The notes under the pieces were generated by a model that had not been told where the DNA came from, did not search any database, and worked only from the letters and a program-made list of their open reading frames with translations. The translations under genes were made by a program, and so were the position numbers. From positions 1-48,525 of the forward strand of contig JBBQUP010000011.1 of the NCBI GenBank assembly GCA_038212305.1: a DNA stretch of 48,525 bases, read 5' to 3'. Shown in pieces: positions 17,141-25,990 of this stretch; within the stretch, counting starts at the first letter, position 1; every line of letters starts with the position of its first letter. Source of the DNA: JBBQUP01 sp038212305 (GTDB lineage Bacteria; Bacteroidota; Bacteroidia; Bacteroidales; Marinilabiliaceae).

Positions 17141-17159
17141 AACGATTAATACTTTATAA

Positions 17160-18038
17160 ATGAAGATAGCCATTTTTGGAAAACAATTCGATCTTCCATT
17201 TCATGTACATTGCATGGAACTTTTTTCGGTGATTAAACAATTGAAAGGGGAAGTCGTTGTTTATCAGCCATTACTGGAATTTATTAATAAATCGGCAAAT
17301 TTATTTCCTATAGTAGATGGGTCTTTTACGAAGGCGAATGAGATACTCGATTGCGATGTGTTGCTTTCGATTGGGGGTGATGGAACGTTTTTAGAGGCTG
17401 TTACATTGGTTGGATCAAGCGGAATACCTATTGCAGGCATCAATATAGGTCGTTTAGGTTATTTAGCTGATATTGCGAAAGAAGAAATGCCCGAGGCGAT
17501 TAAGGAGATTATTGAAGGCAATTATCAAATTCGTCAACTCGATTTACTCGAAGTTGATACACCTGGAAAAGAATTTGGACATCTTAATTTTGGACTCAAC
17601 GAATTTGCAATCACTAAGCGCGATAGTTCATCGATGATGACCATACATACCTGGCTAAATGATGAATTTTTAAATTCCTATTGGGCTGATGGATTGATTA
17701 TTGCAACACCAACCGGCTCAACAGCTTATTCGTTAAGTGTTGGTGGACCTATTGTACATCCATTATCCGAGAATTTTGTCATTTCGCCTATTGCGCCTCA
17801 TAATCTTACAATGCGTCCTTTTGTAATATCAAACAAAATGGAGATATTGCTTAAAATCGAAGCCCGAGGTGGCAAGTTTCTTGCCTCAATTGATTCTCGT
17901 AGTCAAGTGTTTGATCAAAGTATAGAGATTAGAGTTAGAAAAGCTGGGTTTACGGTTAATACCATAGTTCGCAATCAGCATTCATTCTACACAACTCTGC
18001 GCAACAAACTAATGTGGGGACTCGATAAGCGGAATTAA
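17160..18038 (+). CDS. nadK: NAD kinase
   Basis: Phosphorylates NAD to NADP using ATP or polyphosphate; cytosolic. The 292-residue protein carries the diacylglycerol-kinase-like GGDGTF motif at 72-77 (catalytic Asp), NIGRLGYLAD near 98-107, NEFAITKRDSSSM and ADGLIIATPTGSTAYSLSVGGP near 178-199, then TMRPFVI. These are the complete family blocks. It has its own 162-bp upstream region with a 13-bp direct repeat, and is followed by 279 bp before the next gene. Confidence 0.96.
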   Translation: MKIAIFGKQFDLPFHVHCMELFSVIKQLKGEVVVYQPLLEFINKSANLFPIVDGSFTKANEILDCDVLLSIGGDGTFLEAVTLVGSSGIPIAGINIGRLGYLADIAKEEMPEAIKEIIEGNYQIRQLDLLEVDTPGKEFGHLNFGLNEFAITKRDSSSMMTIHTWLNDEFLNSYWADGLIIATPTGSTAYSLSVGGPIVHPLSENFVISPIAPHNLTMRPFVISNKMEILLKIEARGGKFLASIDSRSQVFDQSIEIRVRKAGFTVNTIVRNQHSFYTTLRNKLMWGLDKRN

Positions 18039-18260
18039 TCGTTAAAGCAATAAAACAATGAATTTCGTGTTTATATGTATGGGTTGTGCAACCTAAGTAA
18101 ATTGGAATTGCCTATCCCAAACTCAATAGATTTATTTCAGCATAGAATGGTTAGATAATTAGTGGGTACTATTTTTGATAATCATTCTGCTGCAATTCAT
18201 GAATTGGCATAGATCTTATTTATATCAATTGTTATTTCAGTAAAATGTTGAAATAATTTC

Positions 18261-18290
18261 TTTGGAATGTAAAATGGATAATTAATTTTA
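18261..18290 (+). promoter_or_regulatory. Candidate promoter of the DUF6089-uppS-bamA-ompH operon
   Basis: TTTG at 18261-18264, an 18-nt spacer, then TAATTTTA at 18283-18290: a near match to the Bacteroidota TTTG-N19-21-TAnnTTTG promoter, ending 27 bp before the ATG at 18318. A second -7-like TATTTTTG lies at 18170-18177. Confidence 0.45.
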
Positions 18291-18317
18291 CGCACTTTAA
18301 TATGGTGTTTGTCTAAA

Positions 18318-19073
18318 ATGAAAAACTTAATAGCTATTGTTTGTAAATTATTTAGTGCTTCTAGAGCTGCTTTATTTGTTATTTTAATGAGTATGGCAAC
18401 GGGTTCTTCGTTTTCGCAAGATCGAATGGAGCTAGGTGGGTTTCTTGGGACTTCTTATTATTTGGGTGATTTAAATCCAGGAACACAGTTTAAAAACATT
18501 CATCCTGCTTTTGGGGGAATTGGTCGATATGTATTTACCGATCGGGTAGCACTAAGAGCATCATTACTTCTTGGCGATATTAGTGGGAGTTATCCGTTAA
18601 ATAATTATACTTATCCTAATGTAACAAGTTATTCGTTTCAGCGCACAATGATTGATTTAGCATTAATGGTAGAGTATAATTTTATGTCGTATGACCATCA
18701 ATTTATTTCGAACACAAAGTTTACTCCTTACATTACATTAGGCATTGCATCAACAACTTACAAACGATTTGATAGAGATTTGTTAAATCAAAGTGAAAAA
18801 CCGGTTTTTGTATTATCTTTGCCATTCGGTGCAGGAATTAAGTATAAATTAACTAATTGGGTTCGGTTAGGTGCTGAATGGACATTTAGGAAAACTTTCG
18901 TCGATGATTTGGACGTTACCGGAAATGTTCTCACATTTGATGGCGCTGATCCGTATAGGTTAAATATGCCAGTTTCGTCACATAATAACGATTGGTATTC
19001 ATTTGCCGGTGTGTCAGTGACATTTAACCTGATAAAGAGAAAGACTTCGTGTAATGACGGATTTAGAAGATAA
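18318..19073 (+). CDS. DUF6089-type outer-membrane beta-barrel protein
   Basis: A 251-residue protein with a signal peptide (MKNLIAIVCKLF...MATGSSFSQ, cleavage near residue 34) followed by beta strands typical of a small porin-like barrel: MELGGFLGTSYYLGDLNPG, FGGIGRYVFTDRVALRASL, FTPYITLGIAS and VRLGAEWTFRKTFVDDLD. The ELG.FLG.SYYLGDLNP opening is the mark of the family usually found just before uppS in Bacteroidota. No function is established. The ATG at 18318 is used; a TTG at 18309 is in frame. It overlaps uppS by 20 nt, so the two are cotranscribed. Confidence 0.8.
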   Translation: MKNLIAIVCKLFSASRAALFVILMSMATGSSFSQDRMELGGFLGTSYYLGDLNPGTQFKNIHPAFGGIGRYVFTDRVALRASLLLGDISGSYPLNNYTYPNVTSYSFQRTMIDLALMVEYNFMSYDHQFISNTKFTPYITLGIASTTYKRFDRDLLNQSEKPVFVLSLPFGAGIKYKLTNWVRLGAEWTFRKTFVDDLDVTGNVLTFDGADPYRLNMPVSSHNNDWYSFAGVSVTFNLIKRKTSCNDGFRR

Positions 19074-19824
19074 AACGAATATAATACTTGCAGAACAAGT
19101 CGACAAGTCTAAACTTCCTTGCCATGTTGCTATTATCATGGATGGAAATGGACGATGGGCTAGTCAAAGAGGTAATTCGCGAGTATTTGGACATAAAAAT
19201 GGAGTTACTGCCGTTCGTCAAGTTACAGAAGCTTGTGCCGAACTGGGTATTGGCTATTTAACACTATATGCTTTCTCTACTGAAAATTGGAATCGTCCTA
19301 AAACAGAAGTTAATGCGCTTATGGCTTTGCTCGTAAAAACCATAAGTGGAGAGACTAAAACATTGATGAAAAATAATGTTCGATTAAATGTTATAGGATG
19401 TACCAGCAACTTGCCCAATAGTGTTTTATCTAACTTAAATAAAAGCATCGAGAAAACAAGTCATAACACAGGATTAGTATTAACCTTAGCACTTAGTTAC
19501 AGTTCGCGATGGGAAATTACTGAAGCTGTTAAAAATATTGTGCGCGATGCACTTGATCATAAACTTGAGCCTGACCAGATTGATAATCAGATGTTCAGTA
19601 ATTATTTGTCCACAGCGGGAATGCCCGATCCGGAATTGATGATCCGTACCAGTGGAGAAACACGCATCAGTAATTTTTTATTATGGCAGATTGCCTATTC
19701 AGAGTTATATTTCAGCGATGTTTTGTGGCCTGACTTTTGCAAGGATGATTTATATCGTGCTTTGCTAAATTATCAGGGGCGTGAACGCCGTTTTGGAATG
19801 ACTAGCGAACAGTTAAAAAAGTAA
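19054..19824 (+). CDS. uppS: Undecaprenyl diphosphate synthase (isoprenyl transferase)
   Basis: Cis-prenyltransferase that makes the C55 lipid carrier for peptidoglycan and surface polysaccharides. The 256-residue protein has the catalytic loop IIMDGNGRWASQRG at 27-40 (Asp30 binds Mg2+ and the diphosphate), GHKNGVTAVRQVTE, YLTLYAFSTENWNRP near 69-83, and the closing PELMIRTSGETRISNFLLWQ with the TELYF-like YSELYFSDVLWPDF block. It begins within the end of the DUF6089 gene, and bamA starts 6 nt after its stop. Confidence 0.96.
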   Translation: MTDLEDKTNIILAEQVDKSKLPCHVAIIMDGNGRWASQRGNSRVFGHKNGVTAVRQVTEACAELGIGYLTLYAFSTENWNRPKTEVNALMALLVKTISGETKTLMKNNVRLNVIGCTSNLPNSVLSNLNKSIEKTSHNTGLVLTLALSYSSRWEITEAVKNIVRDALDHKLEPDQIDNQMFSNYLSTAGMPDPELMIRTSGETRISNFLLWQIAYSELYFSDVLWPDFCKDDLYRALLNYQGRERRFGMTSEQLKK

Positions 19825-19830
19825 AACCGA

Positions 19831-22404
19831 ATGCAGAACAGATTCATTTTTTCATTGCTTATTGCCCTTTTCTTTGTTCAGCTTACCGCTCAAGCACAAG
19901 ATGAAATCCCTACAATTTCATACAGTGGAACCCCCAAGAAATACGAAATTGCTGAATTGTCAGTAACTGGTATTCAAAACTATGATCCAGCTATTTTAGC
20001 TAATTTGTCAGGACTTCGTGTTGGACAAACCATTCCAGTTCCTGGTGACGAAGTAACCCAGGCTATCCAAAAATATTGGGATCATGGTCTGTTTTCGGAT
20101 GTTAAAATTGTAGCTAATAAAATCGAAGGTCGTAAAATATTTCTCGAAATTATGTTGGTCGAACGACCTCGATTGAGTGATATCAGATACCATGGACTAA
20201 AAAAGAGTGAAGTTGAAACTGTTTCCGAGAAAGTAGCAATGATGAAAGGAAGTCAAGTCACACCTTATTTGGTTACTCGAGCTGAGAAATATATAAAAGA
20301 TTATTTTATTGAGAAAGGATTCTATAATACGGAAGTAAAAATCTTACAAAAGGACGATACTACAAAAGTGAACCAAGTAATAATGGATATTACGGTTGAC
20401 AAAAAAGATAAAGTTAAAGTCAAATCTCTTGAGTTTGAGGGTAATTCGGTTATAAGCGACTTTAAATTAAGTTGGGCAATGAAAAAAACCAACGAAAAGG
20501 GTCGTATTTATAATTTCCTTAGAACTAAAAAATTCGTGAGAGAGAAATACGATGAGGATTTAGTTGCGTTGATTGATAAATATGATGAAAAAGGATATCG
20601 CGATGCTAGAATTGTATACGATTCCATCACACGTAACGATAATAATACTGTAAATATTAAACTAAAAATTGAGGAAGGAATTAAATACTATTTTGGTGAT
20701 ATTTCTTGGGTTGGCAATAGTGTTTATTCATCTGAATTATTAGAAGCAAGCCTACGTATTAAAAAAGGAGATGTCTATAACCAAAAACTGCTCGAGAAAC
20801 GAATGTTTTCAGATGACGATGCGGTGCATAACTGGTATATGGATAAGGGTTATTTGTTTTCGAGTATTACACCTGTTGAAATTTCTATTGTTGGCGATAC
20901 CATAAATTTGGAGATGCGAATTTATGAAGGACAGCAAGCGTCTATTAATAATGTAATTATTAAAGGCAATACAAAAACTCACGAACATGTTGTGAGGCGC
21001 GAAATACGGACTAAGCCAGGTGAACTTTTTAGTAAATCTGAATTAATTCGGACAGTTCGTGAATTAGCTCAATTAGGACATTTCGATCCTGAAAAAATCA
21101 TTCCTGACGTGCAGCCTGATCAGGAAAATGGAAATGTAAATTTGGTTTATTCGCTTGAAGAAAAAGCAAATGATCAAATCGAACTCTCAGGAGGTTGGGG
21201 CGCAGGGATGTTCGTAGGTAGTTTAGGATTAAAATTTACCAATTTCTCTATCCGTAATATTTTTAATGGTGAAGCTTGGCGACCATTACCAACCGGTGAT
21301 GGACAAACACTTGCAATACGTGCGCAAAGCAGTGGATCATACTATCAATCATACAGTCTTTCGTTTACTGAACCATGGTTAGGAGGTAAAAGGCCAAATG
21401 CGTTGAGTGTATCGTTATATTACTCTAATACAACTGGTTATAGCCCTTATTCTGGAATGTCCAACTCTTATGGTGGTTACAATAGTTATAATCCCTACTA
21501 TACTCAACCCCAGTCCACTTCGGATCAATACATGAAAGTTTTAGGGGGATCAGTCGGTTACGGAAAACGATTAAGTTGGCCAGATGACTTTTTCTCGATA
21601 TATACAGCGGTTAGTTATCAGAATTACGGTTTAAAGAATTGGACATACTTTTTAATTAATGATGGGAATTCGCATAACCTGAATTTTAACGTCACATTAA
21701 GTCGTAGTTCTACCGATAATCCATTGTATACACGAAGTGGATCAAATTTTTCAATGGGGGTACAATTTACTCCACCTTATAGTTTATTCTCAAATAAGGA
21801 TTATACTGGATTGCTAAATACGATAAAAACAAATGGAACTGGTCGCAATGCTGCAGAGCGAGAGTTGTATAAAGTAATAGAATATCATAAATGGTCGTTT
21901 AAAGGGGAGATTTATAAAGCTTTAGATAACAAACAAAAGTTTGTTCTAATGGGTAAAATTCAAACCGGATTCTTAGGTTATTACAATAAGAGCGTACGAT
22001 CACCATTCGAAAAGTATTATTTAGGAGGAGATGGAATGAGCGGATATAATACTTATGGAAGTGAAACCATTGGATTGCGTGGATACGAAAACTCCAGTTT
22101 AACTCCTGATGGAAATAATGGTAATATGTATACCAAATTAACTATGGAGATGAGGTATCCTATTACATTGGCAGCTTCATCAACCATTTATGTCCTTGCA
22201 TTTGCTGAGTCGGGAAAAGCATGGAGCGAATTTAGAGATTACAACCCTTTTCAAATGTATCGTTCGGCAGGTGCTGGTGTAAGAATTTTTCTTCCAATGT
22301 TTGGTTTAATGGGTATCGATTGGGGATATGGATTTGATCAGGTGCCAGGAAGACCAAGTGCTAACGGTGGACAATTCCATTTTGTTATTGGTCAGAATTT
22401 TTAA
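19831..22404 (+). CDS. bamA: Outer-membrane protein assembly factor BamA
   Basis: Omp85 insertase for outer-membrane barrels. The 857-residue protein has a signal peptide ending ...LTAQAQ (about residue 22), then five POTRA-like repeats across about 35-430 (IAELSVTGIQNYDP, ERPRLSDIRYHGL, VKSLEFEGNSVIS, GDISWVGNSVYSS, INNVIIKGNTKTH). A C-terminal barrel from about 440 begins IELSGGWGAGMFVGSLGLKF and ends in FHFVIGQNF, with an aromatic last residue. A Gly/Tyr/Ser-rich stretch near 535-565 (SGMSNSYGGYNSYNPYYTQ) looks like an extracellular loop insert. Its position between uppS and ompH genes is the canonical one. Confidence 0.97.
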   Translation: MQNRFIFSLLIALFFVQLTAQAQDEIPTISYSGTPKKYEIAELSVTGIQNYDPAILANLSGLRVGQTIPVPGDEVTQAIQKYWDHGLFSDVKIVANKIEGRKIFLEIMLVERPRLSDIRYHGLKKSEVETVSEKVAMMKGSQVTPYLVTRAEKYIKDYFIEKGFYNTEVKILQKDDTTKVNQVIMDITVDKKDKVKVKSLEFEGNSVISDFKLSWAMKKTNEKGRIYNFLRTKKFVREKYDEDLVALIDKYDEKGYRDARIVYDSITRNDNNTVNIKLKIEEGIKYYFGDISWVGNSVYSSELLEASLRIKKGDVYNQKLLEKRMFSDDDAVHNWYMDKGYLFSSITPVEISIVGDTINLEMRIYEGQQASINNVIIKGNTKTHEHVVRREIRTKPGELFSKSELIRTVRELAQLGHFDPEKIIPDVQPDQENGNVNLVYSLEEKANDQIELSGGWGAGMFVGSLGLKFTNFSIRNIFNGEAWRPLPTGDGQTLAIRAQSSGSYYQSYSLSFTEPWLGGKRPNALSVSLYYSNTTGYSPYSGMSNSYGGYNSYNPYYTQPQSTSDQYMKVLGGSVGYGKRLSWPDDFFSIYTAVSYQNYGLKNWTYFLINDGNSHNLNFNVTLSRSSTDNPLYTRSGSNFSMGVQFTPPYSLFSNKDYTGLLNTIKTNGTGRNAAERELYKVIEYHKWSFKGEIYKALDNKQKFVLMGKIQTGFLGYYNKSVRSPFEKYYLGGDGMSGYNTYGSETIGLRGYENSSLTPDGNNGNMYTKLTMEMRYPITLAASSTIYVLAFAESGKAWSEFRDYNPFQMYRSAGAGVRIFLPMFGLMGIDWGYGFDQVPGRPSANGGQFHFVIGQNF

Positions 22405-22543
22405 GTTTTAAATTTGGTTCGATTTTTGAACAGATGAGTGAAACTAAAAAATATAAGTTATGGAACAGTTAAAAAAAATAAATCATTTAAAGCAACTTTC
22501 CGTTGATTACTTAAGCGGTTTTGAGTTTGATTGTATTAAGAAA

Positions 22544-23068
22544 ATGTTTGTTAAAAGAACATTTTTGATATTTCTAGTGATGATTTCATTTTCTGCTTTT
22601 GAAGGAAATGCGCAGAAAGTAGTTTTTGTTGATACCGAATACATTCTAAAGCGAATACCTGCTTACGAAGCTGCTCAGGAACAACTGAATAAGTCATCGC
22701 AAAAATGGCAACAAGAAGTAGAGGCTGCTTATCAGGGCGTTAGCGATATGTATAAGAAGTATCAAGCTGAGAATATTTTTCTTTCGGCTGAAATGAAAAC
22801 AAAACGTGAAAATGAAATTGTTGAGACAGAAAAAAGTGCTAAACAATTACAGCAGAAATATTTTGGAGCGGAAGGCGAATTGTTTAAAAAACGTGAAGCG
22901 TTGATTAAGCCTATCCAAGATCAAATTTACAATGCTATCTCAACTATTGCTGCAGATAAAGGATTGGGAGGAGTGTTTGATAAAGCTACCGGTAGTGGGT
23001 TAATATTTTCGGATCCAAAGTTAGATATTAGCGACGAAGTATTAAAACAATTAGGTTTTACTCAATAA
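22544..23068 (+). CDS. OmpH/Skp-family periplasmic chaperone 1
   Basis: A 174-residue Skp-like protein that should hold unfolded outer-membrane proteins on their way to BamA. The ATG at 22544 begins a good signal peptide (MFVKRTFLIFLVMISFSAFEGNAQ). The frame starts at 22460, but the extra 28 residues would put a charged segment in front of the signal, so the inner start is preferred. The mature part opens with the family-typical KVVFVDTEYILKRIP, has a long Gln/Lys/Glu coiled-coil tentacle (about 40-125) and returns to a beta strand near GLIFSD. 139 bp after bamA. Confidence 0.88.
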   Translation: MFVKRTFLIFLVMISFSAFEGNAQKVVFVDTEYILKRIPAYEAAQEQLNKSSQKWQQEVEAAYQGVSDMYKKYQAENIFLSAEMKTKRENEIVETEKSAKQLQQKYFGAEGELFKKREALIKPIQDQIYNAISTIAADKGLGGVFDKATGSGLIFSDPKLDISDEVLKQLGFTQ

Positions 23069-23109
23069 ACTGATGATCCTAGTTATAATTCTAAATCAAA
23101 TTTAATTAT

Positions 23110-23622
23110 ATGAGAATTACATTACTTTTTGTTACCCTTTTAATGTTTTCAGTTTCATCTGTATTTGCTCAGCAACCAATGAAATTTGGTCACATTAATT
23201 CAGATGAAATCTTTGCATTAATGCCTGGCAAAGCTGATGTAGACAAGCAACTTGAAGCTGAATATAAAAAGCAAGAAGGTGTTTTAGGTATGCTACAAGA
23301 GCAGTTAAAGCAAAAACAAGATGACTATATGAAGGTGGTTAAAACTTTATCGAAAGAAGATAAGGCCGCTCGCGAGCAAGAGTTGATGGAAATGAATAAA
23401 AAGGCTCAGAATTTTTATTTGCTTGCGCAACAACAATTAAAAGCTAAAGAACAAGAGTTGAATGCGCCCTTAATTAAAAAACTTGAAACCATTATTCAAG
23501 AGGTGGGCGATGAGCAGGGTTTTCTTTTTATATTTGAGTTGAATTCAGGATTACCTGTATATCATTCTACTAAAAGTATTGATATTGCTTCATTTGTGAA
23601 AACCAAATTAGGAATTCAATAG
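23110..23622 (+). CDS. OmpH/Skp-family periplasmic chaperone 2
   Basis: A 170-residue paralogue with a signal peptide (MRITLLFVTLLMFSVSSVFAQQ) and the opening MKFGHINSDEIFALMP. A charged coiled-coil covers about 45-125 and the C-terminus reads FVKTKLGIQ. It resembles the next gene much more than the preceding one (shared KFGHI opening, YHS.KS.D segment and KLGIQ ending), so the second and third copies look like a tandem duplication. 41 bp after ompH copy 1. Confidence 0.9.
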   Translation: MRITLLFVTLLMFSVSSVFAQQPMKFGHINSDEIFALMPGKADVDKQLEAEYKKQEGVLGMLQEQLKQKQDDYMKVVKTLSKEDKAAREQELMEMNKKAQNFYLLAQQQLKAKEQELNAPLIKKLETIIQEVGDEQGFLFIFELNSGLPVYHSTKSIDIASFVKTKLGIQ

Positions 23623-23680
23623 AAACCAGATATTTTAATAAATTAGTATTCAATCCATTTAAGAAAATAAAAAATTACCC

Positions 23681-24193
23681 ATGAAATCGATTAAACAACT
23701 ATTAATAGCCGGTTTGTTAATGTTAGTCGCTACAGTTAGCGCGCAAGAATTAAAATTTGGACATATAGATGTGCAAAACTTAATTTTAGAATTGCCAGAA
23801 AAGGTAGCTGCTGATAAAGCCTTACAAAAGGAGGCTGGATCATTGCAGAATAACTTAAAAGTAATGAGCGAAGATCTAGATAAAAAGTATACTGAATATA
23901 TGGCTCAACGCGATACTTTACCTGAGTTGATTAAAGCAACTAAAGAAAAAGAAATTCAGGATTATGATCAGCGAATTAAAAATTTCAACAACTTAGCTCA
24001 ACAAAATCTTCAACAAAAAGAGCAACAATTGCTTCAACCTATTATCGAGAAAGTTGAGAAAGCTATTGAGGCGGTTGGTGCAGAAGCTGGTTTGATTTAT
24101 ATATTTGATGTTAGTTCAAAGGTGGTAGTATATCATTCTGCAAAAAGTTTAGATTGTGCTCCTTTGGTTAAAGTTAAATTGGGAATACAATAA
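23681..24193 (+). CDS. OmpH/Skp-family periplasmic chaperone 3
   Basis: A 170-residue paralogue with a signal peptide (MKSIKQLLIAGLLMLVATVSAQ), the opening LKFGHIDVQNLILELP, a Gln-rich coiled coil (about 45-125, with NLQQKEQQLLQP) and the same C-terminal YHSAKSLD ... KVKLGIQ as the second copy. It is exactly the same length as that copy. A rho-independent terminator 19 bp after the stop ends the run. Confidence 0.9.
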   Translation: MKSIKQLLIAGLLMLVATVSAQELKFGHIDVQNLILELPEKVAADKALQKEAGSLQNNLKVMSEDLDKKYTEYMAQRDTLPELIKATKEKEIQDYDQRIKNFNNLAQQNLQQKEQQLLQPIIEKVEKAIEAVGAEAGLIYIFDVSSKVVVYHSAKSLDCAPLVKVKLGIQ

Positions 24194-24212
24194 AAAATTA
24201 TTGAGATATCAG

Positions 24213-24243
24213 AAAGGGTAGCTTTTTGGGTACCCTTTTTTTT
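24213..24243 (+). terminator. Rho-independent terminator between ompH copy 3 and murI
   Basis: A perfect 8-bp stem AAAGGGTA / TACCCTTT (24213-24220 and 24231-24238) with a 10-nt loop and an 8-T tail. It ends only 12 bp before the murI ATG. The loop also contains TAGCTTTT, one base short of the -7 consensus. Confidence 0.85.
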
Positions 24244-24255
24244 AGACAAATTGCA

Positions 24256-25071
24256 ATGGGGCCAATTGGTGTTTTCGATTCAGGATATGGTGGATTAACC
24301 GTTCTAAATGATTTCATTAAGCGATTACCTAACTATGATTTTATTTATTTAGGTGATAATGCTCGTACTCCTTATGGTACTCGGTCATTCGAAGTAGTTT
24401 ATGAGTATACACTCCAAGCTGTTAATCGGTTGTTCGACATGGGGTGTCCGATGGTAATATTGGCCTGTAACACTGCTTCGGCAAAAGCCTTACGAAGCAT
24501 TCAACAAAACGATCTTTCCCGAATAGATTCAAATTTACGAGTTCTAGGCGTGATTCGACCCAGCGTTGAAGCCTTGGGTTCAATTTCAAAAAATTGCCAT
24601 ATTGGCGTAGTTGGCACTTCTGGTACTGTTCTTTCGCAGTCGTATCCATTGGAAATAGCCAAGCTTTATCCTGAGTTTGTAGTTTCTCAAGAAGCTTGTC
24701 CTATGTGGGTTCCATTAGTTGAGAACAATGAGTATAATAGTTCGGGTGCTGATTATTTTATTCAAAAAAATCTCAATAATCTTTTTAAAACAGATCCACT
24801 TATCGACACCTTGATTTTAGGTTGTACACATTATCCTATATTAGAAAATAAAATCAGGCAATATTTATCGCCTGAAGTGCAGATTATGTCACAAGGGTCA
24901 ATTGTTGCCGAGAGTTTATTCGATTATTTGAACCGTCATCCTGAAATGGATAACCGGTGTTCGAAAAATGGCAAAGTGGAATTTTTTACCACCGAGAATC
25001 CAGAGAAATTCTCACAAACAGCCTCTATTTTTGTGGGTTATGAAATCAAGGTTAATCATTTAACCCTTTAG
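24256..25071 (+). CDS. murI: Glutamate racemase
   Basis: Makes D-glutamate for peptidoglycan. With the ATG at 24256 the protein is 271 residues and opens MGPIGVFDSGYGGLTV, the family start; a TTG 30 nt upstream was rejected because it lies in the terminator tail. The two catalytic cysteines are visible in ILACNTASA near 72 and LGCTHYPIL near 188, with YLGDNARTPYG near 35-45 and GVVGTSGT near 120. It is the last gene of the envelope cluster and overlaps the end of the convergent carbonic-anhydrase-like gene by 20 nt. Confidence 0.95.
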   Translation: MGPIGVFDSGYGGLTVLNDFIKRLPNYDFIYLGDNARTPYGTRSFEVVYEYTLQAVNRLFDMGCPMVILACNTASAKALRSIQQNDLSRIDSNLRVLGVIRPSVEALGSISKNCHIGVVGTSGTVLSQSYPLEIAKLYPEFVVSQEACPMWVPLVENNEYNSSGADYFIQKNLNNLFKTDPLIDTLILGCTHYPILENKIRQYLSPEVQIMSQGSIVAESLFDYLNRHPEMDNRCSKNGKVEFFTTENPEKFSQTASIFVGYEIKVNHLTL

Positions 25072-25594
25072 TTTCCTCCTCCTCTTTGTACCAGCTGGCA
25101 TACATTAAATAGTTATCTGCTATTTTATTTACCATTTCCTTAGTTTGTTCTGGTTCTATATCTTTTATTTTTTTTGCAGGAATACCTCCATAAATACTAC
25201 CCGATTCAACAATAGTGCCTGTTAAAACTAAGCTATTGGCAGCAATAATTGAGTTGGATCCAATAACCGCATGATCTAATATGGTAGCTCCAATACCAAC
25301 AAGTACGTTGTCTTCAATTTTAGCACCATGAATACATACATTATGACCAATGGATACATTATTACCAATTTCAACAACTGATTTTTGATACAATGTATGA
25401 AGAACTGATCCATCCTGGATATTGACTTTATTTCCAATGCGAATCGAATTAACATCACCTCTTAGCACAGCATTAAACCAAATTGAGCAATCATCTCCAA
25501 TTTCAACATCTCCAACAATAGTGGCATTTTCGGCTATAAATACGTTTTTACCAATTTTGGGAGTAAATCCTCTAACACTCTTTATTAAAGCCAT
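25052..25594 (-). CDS. Gamma carbonic anhydrase-like hexapeptide-repeat protein
   Basis: A 180-residue left-handed beta-helix protein of the YrdA/PaaY/gamma-CA type. The start at 25594 (MALIKSVRGFTPKIG) is family-like; a longer frame to 25657 is not. Hexapeptide repeats run from about 20 to 150 (VFIAENATIVGDVEIGDDCSIWF). The zinc ligands are the histidine of SVLHTLYQ near 70 and the pair in IGHNVCIHGA near 87-92; the NIQDG motif precedes them. Hydration of CO2 is possible, but many homologues are inactive or have other roles. It is convergent with murI. Confidence 0.88.
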   Translation of the reverse strand: MALIKSVRGFTPKIGKNVFIAENATIVGDVEIGDDCSIWFNAVLRGDVNSIRIGNKVNIQDGSVLHTLYQKSVVEIGNNVSIGHNVCIHGAKIEDNVLVGIGATILDHAVIGSNSIIAANSLVLTGTIVESGSIYGGIPAKKIKDIEPEQTKEMVNKIADNYLMYASWYKEEEETKGLND

Positions 25595-25605
25595 CGTTTT
25601 TTTTG

Positions 25606-25613
25606 TAAAAATA
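25606..25613 (-). promoter_or_regulatory. -7-like box (TATTTTTA) for the gamma-CA gene
   Basis: One mismatch from TAnnTTTG on the minus strand, 12 bp before the ATG at 25594. Confidence 0.25.
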
Positions 25614-25871
25614 GTTGTTTCGTTTTTAAAATTAGGTCGCACAAATGATTTTCGCAAGTAAAGATTTATGATTTGGTTTCATTTACCTATGTTTATATGT
25701 AAGTATTCTAAACAACTATAGTTAACTTTAGTTGTTTGATAAATTAGTAACAGTTTAATGTAAGTTTTTGCCTGTGATAGATGCATGTTTCAACAAAAAG
25801 TTAAAAGACTGATTTTAATCAACTCAAAGTATTAATGAGACTGTTATTTTTATGATCAACTTTTAGATAGG

Positions 25872-25990
25872 CTTTTCAAGAAAACTCGAAATACTGCGTT
25901 ATTCTCATTTTGAAAACAGTCATTCACAAAAGTGAACTCCTTGGTTTTCAAAACTTCGACAGCCTTGTCTTTGAAGCCTTCTTGAAAAAG
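25872..25990. repeat. Nested inverted repeats (cruciform or MITE-like element)
   Basis: The outer arms are TTTTCAAGAA (25873-25882) and TTCTTGAAAA (25979-25988). Inside are TTTTGAAAAC (25908-25917) paired with GTTTTCAAAA (25944-25953). At the centre TTCAC-AAAA-GTGAA (25923-25936) forms a perfect hairpin. All three pairs nest symmetrically about one centre near 25930. No target-site duplication is evident at the ends. Confidence 0.6.

Noticed and set aside
18039..18260. A tRNA or small RNA gene after nadK
   Set aside because: A short GGTTG-TG-CAACC hairpin is present, but no cloverleaf, CCA end or T tract was found.
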